Shown: positions 11,476-23,299 of the stretch, one piece after another | How positions within the stretch are numbered: position 1 is the stretch's first letter | Layout of the letters: every line of letters starts with the position of its first letter | Source of the DNA: Lunularia cruciata | Taxonomy: Eukaryota; Streptophyta; Marchantiopsida; Lunulariales; Lunulariaceae | Assembly (NCBI GenBank): GCA_948567375.1 | Contig: OX419757.1 | Coordinates: 16,568,974 to 16,632,973, forward strand | Length of the DNA: 64,000 nucleotides | Direction of reading: 5' to 3' | Notes under the pieces: generated by a model | What the model saw: only the letters and a program-made list of their open reading frames with translations | Database searches by the model: none | What the model was told of the DNA's origin: nothing | Program-made: the position numbers and the translations under genes

Positions 11476-13639
11476 ATAAGTAAATCCTCTGCATGTGATG
11501 CAAAGATTGCAGACAAAATTTGGTAATTCTATGCCAAATTTGATGTTTTCTGAAATTAAAGTATAGTATAGAATTGAGGAGGGATGAAGACAAACCAAAG
11601 CCCAATTGAGCAAGACCCGCTCACTAGGGGTGAAATTAAAATAGTTGTGTCTCACTCTCCATCACTCCCCAATTCCTTGGCATCTCAATCATTCCCCAAC
11701 TCTTTTCAAAATCCATTCCACATTCCTTGTGGATTCCAAGACCTTCTCAACCATGTATCAATTGGATCTTCCATGAGGATTTGAGTAGGAGATTGGATGG
11801 ATCCCAAAGGTTTCAGGACTGGAGTAGTAGACTCAACGGGTCCCAAAGAGTAGATGTGTGCAAAAGGGAAAGGAGAAGATGAGAGGTTTCAAATGATCTC
11901 ATCTCATGATGCATAGATCTTGGATTATTTAGATAATCTTGAAAATTTTAAATAAATTCATGAGAGAAGTACTAAGAAACTTGTGTAGAAGAGTACAAAT
12001 TTTAGTCACATGGTCACTTATCTAAGTGAATTTTGGAAAAGGATTCCTTGAGAACATGAATGGCAAGAAAAGTACAAAAAGTGGGCAAGGTACATGAAGT
12101 CTTACAAGTCAACTTGTGATTGGAAGGATAAGTCCATGAGAGAAGGCATGACAAAAAGTGAGCGAAAGTGAGGTTGGAAAACTAAAGATAAATTGAATCA
12201 CAAATGTCCCCATTTATGGAGGATGGATATAATATTTTGAGGCTGGGCAAATATCTCTCTCCTTGCACTAATAAGTTAAGATGTAGGAAAGTTGAAGAAA
12301 GATAGTATAAAGTTGTGCCAAGAGGATGAGATGGAAGATGAAAATGAAATGAATGGGGACAATAATCCTCTCTCATGTGGAATTTCATATATGGTTACAG
12401 TTCCAAATACCCAAGACTCTATTTTGCTTTCAAAAGTGGTACCAAAATCCATTCTTGGAACAAATTTGCATGAGGAGGACAATCAAGTTTATTCTTTTGT
12501 TACACTATGTAGATAAAATTTGGAGTATGTTCCATGGTCACAAGAAGATTCTTATTTAGAGCATTTTTGCATTTATCTCATGAAAATCAGTCTGCACAAG
12601 CCACACTTATAGAGGAGGAATTGGGGTGGGATAAGGCTCCAACAACAATGGAGGAAATGGTGGACCATGCTATGGCTACACCAATGAAGGAGGAAAGAGC
12701 AGACCCCTAATAAAGAAGGGCATGATCAAGAGGGTGAATGGAAATATGAATCACAGAAAAGGGAAAAGGATAGTGCATGAGAAGGTGGCACCTTCACCCA
12801 CTTGGTTTCATTTTGCAAGATCTTTCCAACCAAAAAAAATTGAGAACTAAATCCTTGGAAGCCAAGGAAAGATGTGGATTGGAAAAAATCACAGCCCAAA
12901 AAACTACCAAGATAGAGAAGCTTTGAGTGAAATCATAGGTGGAAAAGAAACTTAGGTGTGAGAAGATAAGATCAAAAGTAGAGAAACTCCACATAAAAGA
13001 AAGATTTGCCAAGTCAAGGCACTCCTTCAAAATGACATTGGAATTAGCTAGGTCAAGGAAAACACCAAATGAAATAAAAATTGATGAGAATGCTTAGTGA
13101 GATAGATGGCCTATCTTTTAATGCCATAGATGATACTGCTCCGTAGGGTAAATTACCACACAAATCCTTATTCCAAGTACTAGATTCCACTAATGACTAC
13201 AAGTACTCAGATTCTACAGAGTAGAGAGTAGAGAAAATAAATGGTTTAACTTTTCAAAATTACAAAGTAGAAAGTTGGTTAAGATAGTTCTGACTTTTCA
13301 AAATAGCTGATTTTACAAAGTATGGACAGTATGTGAGAAGTATATGTGAAGTGTGTTTATATAAATTTTGTTCAGTCAAGAGTTGAGGATTTTTATTTCT
13401 TTTAGTCAAGTCTTAAATTGACACAATTGATTATATAATGTTTTTTGAGATGATTTATATTATATCCAATTTTTAGTTTTATTTGACTTGAGAAAATAGA
13501 ATTTTGTATATTTGATTATAAGGACAAGAGATCATTTGGAGAGTTTGGGTGGAGGTTTTTTGGCAATAAGAGAGGGTTTAGGTAAGTGATTGCTGCCAGG
13601 TGTAGATTGTTTTATGATCCGGCCTATCTCTCAATTAGG
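11476..13639. other. Gene-free stretch, possibly decayed transposon sequence
   Basis: Scattered short frames such as 12292-12516 and 12353-12559 overlap in different frames and match no family I recognise. A purine-rich, lysine-coding character from 12050 to 13080 would fit a decayed gag-like region, but no motif confirms it. Confidence 0.3.
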
Positions 13640-13657
13640 ATGCACCTTGGATGGCTA

Positions 13658-14240
13658 TTAAGGTAGCACATCAAAGTGAATAAGTAAAGTAGATTCAATA
13701 CCATATACCAAAAAAGATGAAGAGAATCCAATGGATGTCTTCATAGTTATTATATACTCCCATAGAACAACAATCATATTGTCCTTATGACATTTAGCCC
13801 CTTCTATTTTTGCATCTTTGGTCAATATCATGCATAAAGTTTGATTGGTTCTCTTTGCCAAGCCATAGGAGATTAATTTTTGGATGTGGTCACTCTATGG
13901 ATGTTAGAGATGTCAGAACATGGCTACAATGATGCTTCTTGTAACCTCTTCTCCTCTATGCAAAACCAATTCCAAATTGCAATTAAATCTAGTGATGATG
14001 TATTCATACAGAAATCTACCTACTTCAATTTTACTATTATCTCTCAATGGTCTAGCCTCAAATCACTTGGTAAATTAATCAATAATTACACCAATATAAA
14101 AAGTTTTCCTTGGGTTTTTATTGAGAGGACCTCCTAAAACGTCAATTTTCACTTCTCAAGAGGTCCTAACGATGGAATAGATCTAAGAGTTAGAGTGGAG
14201 GTACACTTTCTAGCAAAAACTTGAAAAAAATTACAAGTTC
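13658..14240 (-). pseudogene. gypsy integrase remnant
   Basis: The later part (minus ORF 13861-13658) reads LAKRTNQTLCMIL and then SSSFLVYGIESTLL, matching the gypsy integrase stretch around A-N-K-T-L and S-L-V-Y-G-x-E-A-V-L-P. The earlier part near 14150-14050 in another frame reads KIDVLGGPLNKNPRKTFYI, matching the D-x-x-G-P start of the catalytic core. Stops and a frame change lie between. The product would insert the cDNA into the chromosome; this copy is dead. Confidence 0.75.
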
Positions 14241-14511
14241 TATAAAAATCAAGACAATATTTAAAAATCATCCTCTAGAATCTTGAAAGTAGTCACCTTT
14301 CTTTCAAAGTGAGCCACACACACTAAATCATCATGAAACTCATTCATGAGTAAGATAGACTCTTCCTTGCACACTTCTCTTTGAAGTAGGCTACATTCTC
14401 TTTGGTGAAAAAGAATCTTCTCCATCATTGTGTAAGGTCTAGATCTTGCTACAAGAGCCTACCTCTATTTATAGTTGTATTCCATCTAGATAATTAGCTC
14501 TTGTAAGAAAT

Positions 14512-15700
14512 CTACATGTACTCCATTGGAACTTCTTGAATGATTGAGATGGACATACACTCCTCAGCAAAGAAAGAATCATATATTGGCTCAAAACCAT
14601 CATGATCATAGGCCCTAGAAAACAAATAAGCATTTGCATATTTCTTCCGTGACCTATATTCAATGGTGTTATCATACTCAAATAAGAGTATCATCCACCT
14701 TGTTAACCTTCCCTCCACATTATACTTGTTGAAGATGTACTTCAAAGCTTTGTGATATATGATAATGGAAGGCTTCTCTCAATCAAGTAGTGTCAAAACT
14801 TCTTGAGACCAAAAATCACTATCAACTCTTCTCTTTTTGTAATGAATAGTTTCTCTTTATTGAGACCATTTTTCTAACAATATAAGCTATTGGATGATCA
14901 TGCACATCTTGGTTTAATTGACTAAGAGTGCAACTTATAATTATATAAGAAGTATTAATGTAAAATATGAAAGGCTTACTCTAATCAATTTTAGCAAGAA
15001 TTGGAGCCATCACTTGAGCTCAAGTTGAGCTCTTTAAAACCTTTGAGAGTCTCTTTATCCTCCAAAATCACCATGTATTTTACACACTTCTTCATGTTAA
15101 TGATCAATGCATAAGCTTGGTTGGAAAATGAGAAGATGAACCTCCTATAGTACACAACCATCCCCATAAATTGACATAACTTTGTAAAGCTTGAACGGAA
15201 TGGAAATTCTGAGATTTTCCTCATCTTTTTAGCATCCATTGCTATTGTATCCTTGGAAATGATATAATCCAAGAGTCTAATGTCTTCACAACCAAAGATG
15301 TACTTCTTTGGGTGATGTATTTGCTTCATCCAAGCATTGCAAGATCTTGATCGGGTGCTCAAAGTGCTCTTCCTTGCTCCCATAGACACAAAAGTCATCA
15401 ATGAAATCTCTCACAAATTTCCAATTGAAAATTCAACACCATGTTCATGAATCATTGAAATGTGATTGGAGTATTACAAAGTCCAAAAGGCATGACCTTC
15501 AAAGCATAAGTCTCCCAAGGTGTGGTAAATGTGATGAGTTGTTAATGCTTTGGTGCAATTTGACTTAGTTTAGCGATTATAACCATCTCCAAAACTATAT
15601 CTCTTGATACCCTTAACTTCTTCCAAGATCTCATCAATGAATGAAAAAGGGTAGTAGTCCTTCTTAGTAATATCATTGAGCTTCTTGTAACCCAAAAATA
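14512..15700 (-). pseudogene. gypsy reverse transcriptase and RNase H remnant
   Basis: The minus ORF 15401-14991 contains HPKKYIFGCEDIRLLDYIIS and MGMVVYYRRFI, which is the connection between the RT palm and RNase H in gypsy elements (kC-x-F-G-x-x-x-x-x-L-G-h-x-i-S). The minus ORF 14745-14512 reads LKYIFNKYNVEGRLTRWMIL, the conserved end of the RNase H domain. Upstream RT blocks around 15450-15700 are in broken frames. Confidence 0.8.
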
Positions 15701-17528
15701 TCCAAAGCTTTCCATTCTTCTTCTTCACAATCACAATTGAAGACACCCATTTTGAATTCTCTACCTAAAAGATAAACTTAGCCTCTTAAGCTTATCAATC
15801 TCCTCCTTCAAAATCAAAGTTATTGGTGCGCTAATGCAAAGTTTCTTTTGGTGGACTGGTCTTGTATATGATTCCACCTCTATATGGTATCCTCTAGTCT
15901 AACTTCCTTGAGATTCTTGTAATTAAAGGCAAACACATGGATAAACTTATGAAAAATCTACTCAAATCTTACCTAATCTCCTTGGTAACCTTTGGACCAT
16001 ATTTAGGGCAGATATTCTACTCTCTATCTACTCAAGTGTCAATAGTGATTTATCAAAGTCCTTCAAACCTTTACATTAGGTTAAAAATCCATGGCACACA
16101 AGAGATATATATCTGAATCAGATTAAGAGTCATTCTCTTCTAATGAGGTCTCTTCTTCCATGCTTGTGTCCACACTTGAAGTTCCTTCTTTTGAATTTGA
16201 GTCCCAATAATCAAAAGATGGTGTATCTAAATGTGAAGTGTGATTGTGTTAGTTATAGAAATTATAACTTGATTGTTTGATGGGCCAATTCTCAATAACC
16301 TTTGTGCCATTCTCAATAACCTTTGTACCATTGATCAATTGTGCATGTTGTTCTCAACCATACTCTCCCAAGTAGCAAATCATAGCTTGACTCCTTCAAG
16401 ACTTGGAAATTCATGAACTTTTGAGTTCCCATGACTGATACCACTACCTTGTCCATCACATCCATTGGTCAAACTTGTTGCTTGTTTGCCATACGCACCA
16501 CAAACATTGAGAGTTTAAAAGGTAGCATACCCAACTTCTTCATCAATCTCTCTAACATGGCATTTATTGTAGATCCTCCATCAACAAGTGCATCATTGAT
16601 ATTATGATCATTCATCCACATATCAATCTTGGAGCCATATTCACAAGCCTCTATGGTGTTGGTTTGGTATCCACCACCCCCATTGATATCAAAGCTTCCT
16701 CCTTTGCTTTATTCTTTCTCTTGCTTCTCGTATAACTCAAACCACCTCTAATTTTATTTTCTCAAGGTAGGGTTCAAAGCAATCAATTGGCCCACCATGA
16801 TGTTGGTCTTGTGACTCCCAACATCCTCTAATACATTGTAGTTTCATTGTTGTTTTGAGATCAAGAAATTATCCATTCCTAACTTCTTCCTTGGAGCCTT
16901 GGTTGTTGATGGTGTTGAGTGGTAGTACAACTACTCCTTGTAGGAATTGGAATATCCTTGCAAAGAGTGAATCCTTGAGAAGAATGTGTATCATTTGCAA
17001 AACAAGCTCTCTTCTCCCCTTGAGCCAAAAGCTCCAAGTTAAAACCTTTGCAGTTTGATCATTCACCATTCTCATACGTGCTCTCCTCCACATTTGTGGA
17101 TACTATCCTCTTACCTCTATTTGGAGAAGAAATTACTTAGGCTTCATTACATCCTTCCTTCCCACTATTGGCTCTTGCATAACCTCTTCTTCCATAATAA
17201 GTAGAATTTGTGCAATTCCTTTAGATATGACCTCTACTTCCACAACCAAAACAATTTCTATCATTGAAATTGTTGGTTGGTTGACTTGTCTCTATATGGA
17301 TAGTTTTTATATATTAGGCTCTCTCCCAACATTCTTATCCACTTCCCTCTTCTCCTAAAGTTGTATTACATTGACGTTAAGATCTAAAAGTTGCTTTGTG
17401 GTAGTTTGAAGTGGGAATTTTGGTGGAGATGCAAGAACTAGAGCAATTACTACTTGAGGTGTAACCCTTGTCACCAAAGGATTAGAAGTTCCACCATACT
17501 TGTAGACTTGTGGAGGACACACAATCTC

Positions 17529-17921
17529 CTAGACCACCACATCACTCTCATCTCCTTCCAAACTCTCTTTCATACCAATTGTAATCTTGATAGCTTCTAC
17601 CTTGGAAGAAGGTTTCTTATATTTTGCCTTATTTTGAATCTCTAGTTTCAACCCTCCTCCAAAATTCTTTGTGAGTATGGCTATTGTTCCAATTTTTGTA
17701 GTCACCACATCATCCCCACTCTTCCACAACACTATGAAAAATTGGGACTCTAACTTCTTGACTCTTTTTATATATGCTCTCACTTTCTCTCCATCTCTTT
17801 GCTTGAGGAAGGTGACCTCACTCATCAATCTTTCATAACTTTCATCCAGAAGAAAGTTCTCAATGAATGCTATAGTCAAACTTTCTTGAGACTCTTGTTG
17901 ACCATCTCTCCTCTCTTTCAT
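17529..17921 (-). pseudogene. gypsy gag remnant
   Basis: A 130-residue frame on the minus strand resembles the Retrotrans_gag core: LTIAFIENFLLDESYERLMS, then FLKQRDGEKVRAYIKRVKKL, the E-x-V-x-x-Y-x-x-x-F/V pattern. The frame ends early, and its upstream part is missing because copia element 2 begins just beyond the ATG at 17921. Confidence 0.6.
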
Positions 17922-17948
17922 TTATTATTTTGATTCATACCTTGTAAG

Positions 17949-18174
17949 TGTAGGAACATAGATAATATCCATATCAATTCAATTTCACTCAAACTCTTTT
18001 ATTAGTGTGAACATATAATTTACAGAGCATCTTGGAGGCTAAAAGATGTATCTTTTCACATTAGGGTTTGCTTTTGGCTGCCCTTGTATACACTTTCCAT
18101 ATGTGGGGCCTTTATAATCATCAAACTTTATTATTGGCTCATCTCTTGCATTCCCGAGTGCTCTCTATCTTCCA
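17949..18174 (+). repeat. Probable 5' LTR of copia element 2
   Basis: It runs from TGTAGGAACATAG to a final cttcca, just before the primer site. A TATA-like tttataatc lies at about 18111. The start could instead be the tgtaag at 17943. No 3' LTR remains to confirm the limits. Confidence 0.5.
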
Positions 18175-18177
18175 TAA

Positions 18178-18189
18178 TGGTATTAGAGC
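18178..18189 (+). promoter_or_regulatory. Primer-binding site of copia element 2
   Basis: The sequence tggtattagagc differs in one base from TGGTATCAGAGC, the usual plant copia site complementary to the 3' end of initiator methionine tRNA. It fixes the direction of the element as plus. Confidence 0.8.
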
Positions 18190-18529
18190 TTATAAGCTCT
18201 TAAGTTTTGTGAATAGACTAAAGAGATTCACTAGAGTCACCCCACACACAAGTTCACTATCAGGGTAGAACTATAAAGGTGCCCCTAGTCTCTATTCTTG
18301 CCATACAATCTGTCTCATCTAACATAAGAAAAGTTTTCAATCACCTAGACTCCATCACCATTGCAGAATTTGAAAGCCTCTAAGCACAGCTGCAAATTTT
18401 TACCAAGAAAGATTTCAAGTCTGAATATAGGTTCTCTAGGCAGTACTGCATAAGGAGGATTCTTAGGCCAGACAAGAAAAATATTGAGGAATAAAATTGA
18501 GAAAAAAGGTGAGAGAAATATAACACCAT

Positions 18530-19330
18530 GACAACCAAGAATCACCTAGACACCTCTACCTAGCTCAAATTCAATGGATCATATTACACATAATGGGACA
18601 GAGAAAATTCAAGAATTGCTTGAACTTGAAGATGTTTGGGGCTATGTAAAGGGCTCAACTATCCAACCTGCACCAAAAACTACTTCTGGATCCACCGCAA
18701 TTACAATCAAGCAGACATAGATGCTTGGCTCAAGAAAGACAAGATGACCAAGGTTGCATTTGCTCTTGTGTTAACAAGAGCATCTATGGAATTGTGGGAG
18801 GCTAGAACTCAACCAAACAGGTTTTGGATCAACTTAGAAGTCAAAATTTGGCCACAAACTTGGTCACCCAAATGCATTTAAAAGAAAAGTTCATAACCTT
18901 GAAAATGAAACCCACAAAATCTATCACCCACCATACCAACAATTACAAGAACATGTTGTAGCAATGTTGTGAAGTAGGACTGACTATGCACACAAAAGAG
19001 GAATTAATAACCCTTATGTGCATCATTCTTCCTGCCTATAACACCATCATTCAAACAATGATATCTCAACAAGTCTAACTTTAGCAATTAATGTTGACCT
19101 TGCTACAAGAAGAAACAGCTAGTAAAGGCTCTAATGTAAAGTCTACAACACTCTTCACCCACAATAAAGGCAAAAACTTCAAGAACAAGAAGTTCCACAA
19201 AGGCCAAGGTTCCAAAACCAACCATAGACATCAAAACCATATCAGCTAGAAACCTACTCCTCCAGGCTCTTGCCCAAGATTTCAACATGAGAGTCATTGG
19301 GCATTTGAATGCCCCACCCACTCAAAACCT
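18530..19330 (+). pseudogene. copia gag remnant with zinc knuckle
   Basis: After MTTKNHLDTSTLAQ near 18530 the frame shifts several times. The stretch 18636-18881 gives ADIDAWLKKDKMTKVAFALV, matching the UBN2-type Gag core with its W-x-x-x-D, and LHLKEKFITLKMKPTKSITH follows near 18870. A zinc knuckle stands at 19271-19312 as C-P-R-F-Q-H-E-S-H-W-A-F-E-C: the spacing C-x2-C-x4-H-x4-C is kept, but the second cysteine is phenylalanine. Confidence 0.75.
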
Positions 19331-19965
19331 ACATGTTGTTTCAAGAATCACAAAAAAAACATACAACCATGAACAACCCTCACCAACAAGAGGCACAATC
19401 TAAACAAAACTCCTACTTTGCCCAAGTTCTTCTCGTGCATGCATACACATTTGTCAAGAAGACAAGAAAAAAGGAGAATGATCCCTTATGGTAGGTTGAT
19501 ACAAAGGACTCTCACCATTTTTCTTACTTAGAATGACTTCCAAACTTTACATTTGCACCCTAAGAACATAGATGTGGTACCCACATTTTTGTTTTTTTTG
19601 TAATTTTGGAGAAGAAGTGTATAGAAGAAGTCGTATTGTGCATGTATCACATTAGAAGGTGAAGAATGGTGTCTTTGGTTGAAACCCAAGGTAAAGTGAC
19701 TTTGTGTCAAAAGAAAAAGTACTCAGATTTGCCCTGTCAGCCTGCAATCCAAAGTAAGGAGACTTTGTCACGGGGGTGCTCAACCCAAGGTGAGGATAGT
19801 GTATCAACTTTCCTTTGGGGTTGGACATTCAAGAAGGTACCATGCACAAAAATAGCTGGCCTATGAACAGGAGGAAATTGATATTGACAAGAGCATGAAG
19901 AAGGTGTGATTTCTTGGTAAAAATTCAAAGTGAAGAGAGATGGTGGAAGCGTGCCACTATAAAAT

Positions 19966-20760
19966 TTGGGTAGAGACGAAGCAATGATAAGTAATTTTCC
20001 ACCACCGTTAAGAAGTCGCCCTGTGGGAGATTGTGGGAAAGGAAGTGTAGTCAAAGACGCATTGGTATGTAGAGAGGAAGTTAGGAGAGCTATTCCGGGA
20101 ATCAATAGGAAGAGTAGCCTCCAATCCAGAGTGGAAGAGAGAAAGATGGGAGGTGGGAAGAAGAACTCTGAATTTGCAGTGAGAAATCATGCAATTTGGA
20201 GGTTAGATGTGATTGCAAAAATCAATGTCTTGAGCAGGCTTTGGATCACATTCTTGGCATGGAACTGGAACATTAGCTTTCCATGTTTCATGACTAAGAT
20301 CATTGAGAGTAAGTGTCTTGATGGCCTTGAGGAAGAAGGGAAGAGAGGAAATTTGGCTTGATGGACAAAGTCGGATTGGAGGTTAGTACTCAGAAGAGAG
20401 GCGGGTGATGAGCGGGGATCCACATTCTTGGGGAAGGGAGAAGTAGCTGAAGAAACCCAAGAGGTGAGAGATGCCTTCTCTTCAAAATGCACGATGAATG
20501 GGTACAAAGTCAAGAGCTATAAGGACCCAATGAACAGAGGCATCATAGTAGCAATGATGGCTATCTTGAAGTTAGGGCAAACCACTTATCTGATGAAACA
20601 TCAAGCGGTATTCTTCCACAAGATGTTTGCAAGGGAGCCAATCAATTGGGTGAAGTGCTTTTATTAGCATGCAAGACAGATGGTGTAGAACTTGCAAGAC
20701 AAGACACTTCTACACTACATTGTGCCGTTTGCAGCCCACTTCTATTTGGGACTGAACTTA
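19966..20760 (+). pseudogene. ORF remnant in the insertion, family not identified
   Basis: Two frames, 19966-20361 and 20428-20667, probably belong to one original protein. The second reads MMAILKLGQTTYLMKHQAVFF and runs on through stops to HYIVPFAAHFYLGLNLLS. The composition (hydrophobic and aromatic, W-rich in the first part) suggests a folded domain like those of plant transposon proteins of unknown role, but I cannot name it with confidence. Confidence 0.35.
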
Positions 20761-20894
20761 CTGAGCATGGCAGAGTGACACAAGATGGTGTTGCGCTTCC
20801 ACCTTGATTTGAGAAGAGATGTTGATGCCGATGAGTAGTAGTACATCTTGCAGTAGTACATAGTGATGAGTATTACACGCAGACGGGGTAGAGT

Positions 20895-22320
20895 GTGCAG
20901 TTGAAGGTGAACACTCCAAATTCAAAGAAGAGGAGTCAACAAGGCAAAGAAGAAGAAGCAGCGACGAGACCTCAAAAGATGAGGAAAGTAAACCCGAGGA
21001 GAGACATGGTGGTAATCGTGTCATCGGATGAGGAGTCGGAAGGAGAGGCCGAGTGCAAGGAAGAAGACTTGGACAAGGAGGAAGAACTTGAATTCGTGTA
21101 GCAGAGTAGAGAAACAAGCAGCGAGAGTGAAGATGGAGGGGAGATGCAATCGGTACCCGAGGAGGATGAAGGAAAGATGGAAATAGAAGAAGAATGTAAA
21201 GTGCACGTAGAAGCATAAGTTCCATAGCAGGAGGAGAAGAGGGCAACCATTCAAAAAGGAGTCCGCTCTAGAAGGAAAGTGAAGTATGAAGTGGGATTGA
21301 GTAAGGTAAGAGAAGTAGATAGTGGAAGTTTGGGGAGCAAAGAATCCATTCCTATAAGGCGATTGTGGCTGAGAAGGCGAGTGTCAAGTGAAGAAGAGGC
21401 GAAGAAGGAGAAAAGTCTGCAAGTCAAGGTAAACTCAAATAGAGGAGTAGAGTATTTGCGGGAGGTTGTGTGCCCGTTGTTTGTAAATTTGGAGCACAAG
21501 AAGAAGGAGATGCAGTCAAAGTGTCCAGAGGTGAAGGCTGTGTTGTAGGTGTTAGCACGATTAGAAGAAGAGAACTTGGAGTTGAAGAAGAGTATAATCC
21601 AAGGTGAGGAAGAGAGGAAAGTACTATGAGTAGATGCAGTAGTACAAAATCAAGTAATTGAAAACTTGAAAAGGGAAGTGGGGAGTAAAGAGAGAATAAT
21701 AGAGCAAAATTTATCATAGCAAGGGAAAGGCAGATAGCAGAGTATGAAATCTTGAAATAGCTGTTTGCTGATTCTCGATTAGAAATTATTCATGCTATAG
21801 CAAGAGTAGCAGAGAAGAAGCAAGAGCTTGATAGAGTGATGGAGAGTGTAGAAGAAAAGAAGCAGCTGACATTGAGGTATAGAGAAGAAGAAAGACCAAG
21901 GAAGATACTTCATAATCTAGAGGAGAAGATTGTTCAGAAGGAGAAGGAGAAGGAAATAGTGAAAGCCGAGTTTGAGGCAAAACTGGCAATGTATAGGGAA
22001 GACTTGCTTGCAGATCAAGATTGGGAGAGAATAATGAGACTTGAGCCATTGAAGGAGATTTTAATGAAGATGAATGTGATGCTGAGTATAGAAGCTAGCG
22101 TCTGGATCAAAGAAACAAGGTTGCACGAGTTGAAGTTGTTGGTGTAAGAGATGAGGAGGAGAAATGCAAAGGATAAAGACTTGAATGCCTTGCTGATTAG
22201 TCTCAAAACTTGTGTAGATATGAAGATATTAGAAGTGGAAGATAATATCACAATTAGATTAGATTTAGTGAAGTTGGAGATAGATGAAATTTGGAAGGAT
22301 GTAAGACAAAACCCGAAGTA
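20895..22320 (+). pseudogene. Acidic and coiled-coil ORF remnant
   Basis: 20895-21101 begins with a basic segment (KKRSQQGK ... RPQKMRKVNPRRD) that could be a nuclear localisation signal, followed by the acidic run SSDEESEGEAECKEEDLDKE. After stops, frames 21279-21548 and 21836-22147 give long E/K-rich helices with heptad-like leucines, for example EEKIVQKEKEKEIVKAEFEA and EPLKEILMKMNVMLS: a coiled coil. In order this is a basic, acidic, coiled-coil protein of the kind found in non-autonomous plant retroelements. No enzymatic domain is seen, and no intact frame remains. Confidence 0.45.
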
Positions 22321-23299
22321 GATGACATAGGAATCCAAATCTCTTCGGAGTTACCATCAGAGATGTTAGAGAAGAGTGGGTTAGGAGATAAGGAGTTAGA
22401 TAGATTACTTGCTAGTGGAATTGTAGATCAGAGTGAAGAATAAGTAGGATTGGTAAAGGAATTAGTAGTTGTGAAACCCGAGGATAGAGTAGCATGTGAA
22501 GTTACTTTGGGATTGGGGTTGGAAGCCGAGGAAGAAGTAGACATCGGATTGGAGTAGTAACAAATTTGAGATTTGAAGAGGTAGATATGAAGAGGTGCAT
22601 TGTCATTTCGGATCTACAGGTTAGAAAAGTTGTAGAATGGTATTTTTGTTAGTAGTTGTTGATTGCTTCACTATTTAAAGGTGGCATTTGCAGTCATATG
22701 TTGTTCAATGCTCATAATTTCTGAGAATAAATAAAGAAAAGTGTTGTGAAGCATTGCTCGTTGCTTGAGCTTAATTCCAAGTATCAACTTTGTGTGTGTG
22801 CTTGTGAGTGTTTGGAAAATTCTGAAGTGCGAATAAGAGTGCCTATTGGATGTTGGATTCCGTAGCCTTGATCTTCATTCTGTGTGTTTGATCTTGAGTG
22901 AAGTGCAATCGGAGCAATGCCTTGACAGATCTGAGAGGAATTGTAGTGTTGATAGTATTCTGCATTTGTGAGTGTAGCGTAGTGTTGATGTGAGGAAATT
23001 TTGATCAAGGAATTTGTGCCTTCAGTGGAAGGGTGGAACACAATTTTGAGATGAAGTCATTTTGCAGTGAAGTGCCATTTTTGGGAGAGCTTGAATCATC
23101 ACAATCAAGATTTTTTGGAAAGATTTGCTGGAGTTGTGATTAAGGAGTGTTAATTCGTAACTAGACTACAAATCAGTGCTTGTTACTCTCTTCTAGGTGT
23201 AGTTGCTACCTGAGAGATTAAAGACAAAATCAAGAAGGACTACATTGTGACATTTAACTTTGTATTTGACAAATTCTGACCAGTACCTTTGCGGGAATG

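Larger units (their letters stand above)
13640..17930 (-). mobile_element. Ty3/gypsy retrotransposon 1, minus strand, decayed
   Basis: Read on the minus strand, the order is gag (17921-17529), reverse transcriptase (about 15700-14990), RNase H (14745-14512), integrase (about 14240-13658), the gypsy order. All parts have stops or frame changes. No LTR pair is found: on the gag side the element is cut by the copia element starting near 17949, and on the other side the sequence fades near 13640. Confidence 0.85.
19600..23270 (+). mobile_element. Unidentified insertion inside copia element 2
   Basis: The copia protease region stops near 19560 and resumes near 23300, so the sequence between was inserted. 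It carries plus-strand ORFs (19966-20361, 20428-20667, 20895-21101, 21836-22147) and a final 650-bp non-coding part (about 22600-23268) that looks LTR-like, with a TATA-like ctatttaaagg near 22672 and an end of acattgtgaca. I find no matching LTR at the left end, so it is either truncated on the left or not an LTR element. Exact borders are uncertain by tens of bases. Confidence 0.55.

Noticed and set aside
20758..22049. Minus-strand ORFs rich in Ser/Leu/Pro opposite the coiled-coil region
   Set aside because: They are the complement of an E/K-rich plus-strand coding sequence; GAG/AAG codons read as CTC/CTT in reverse.
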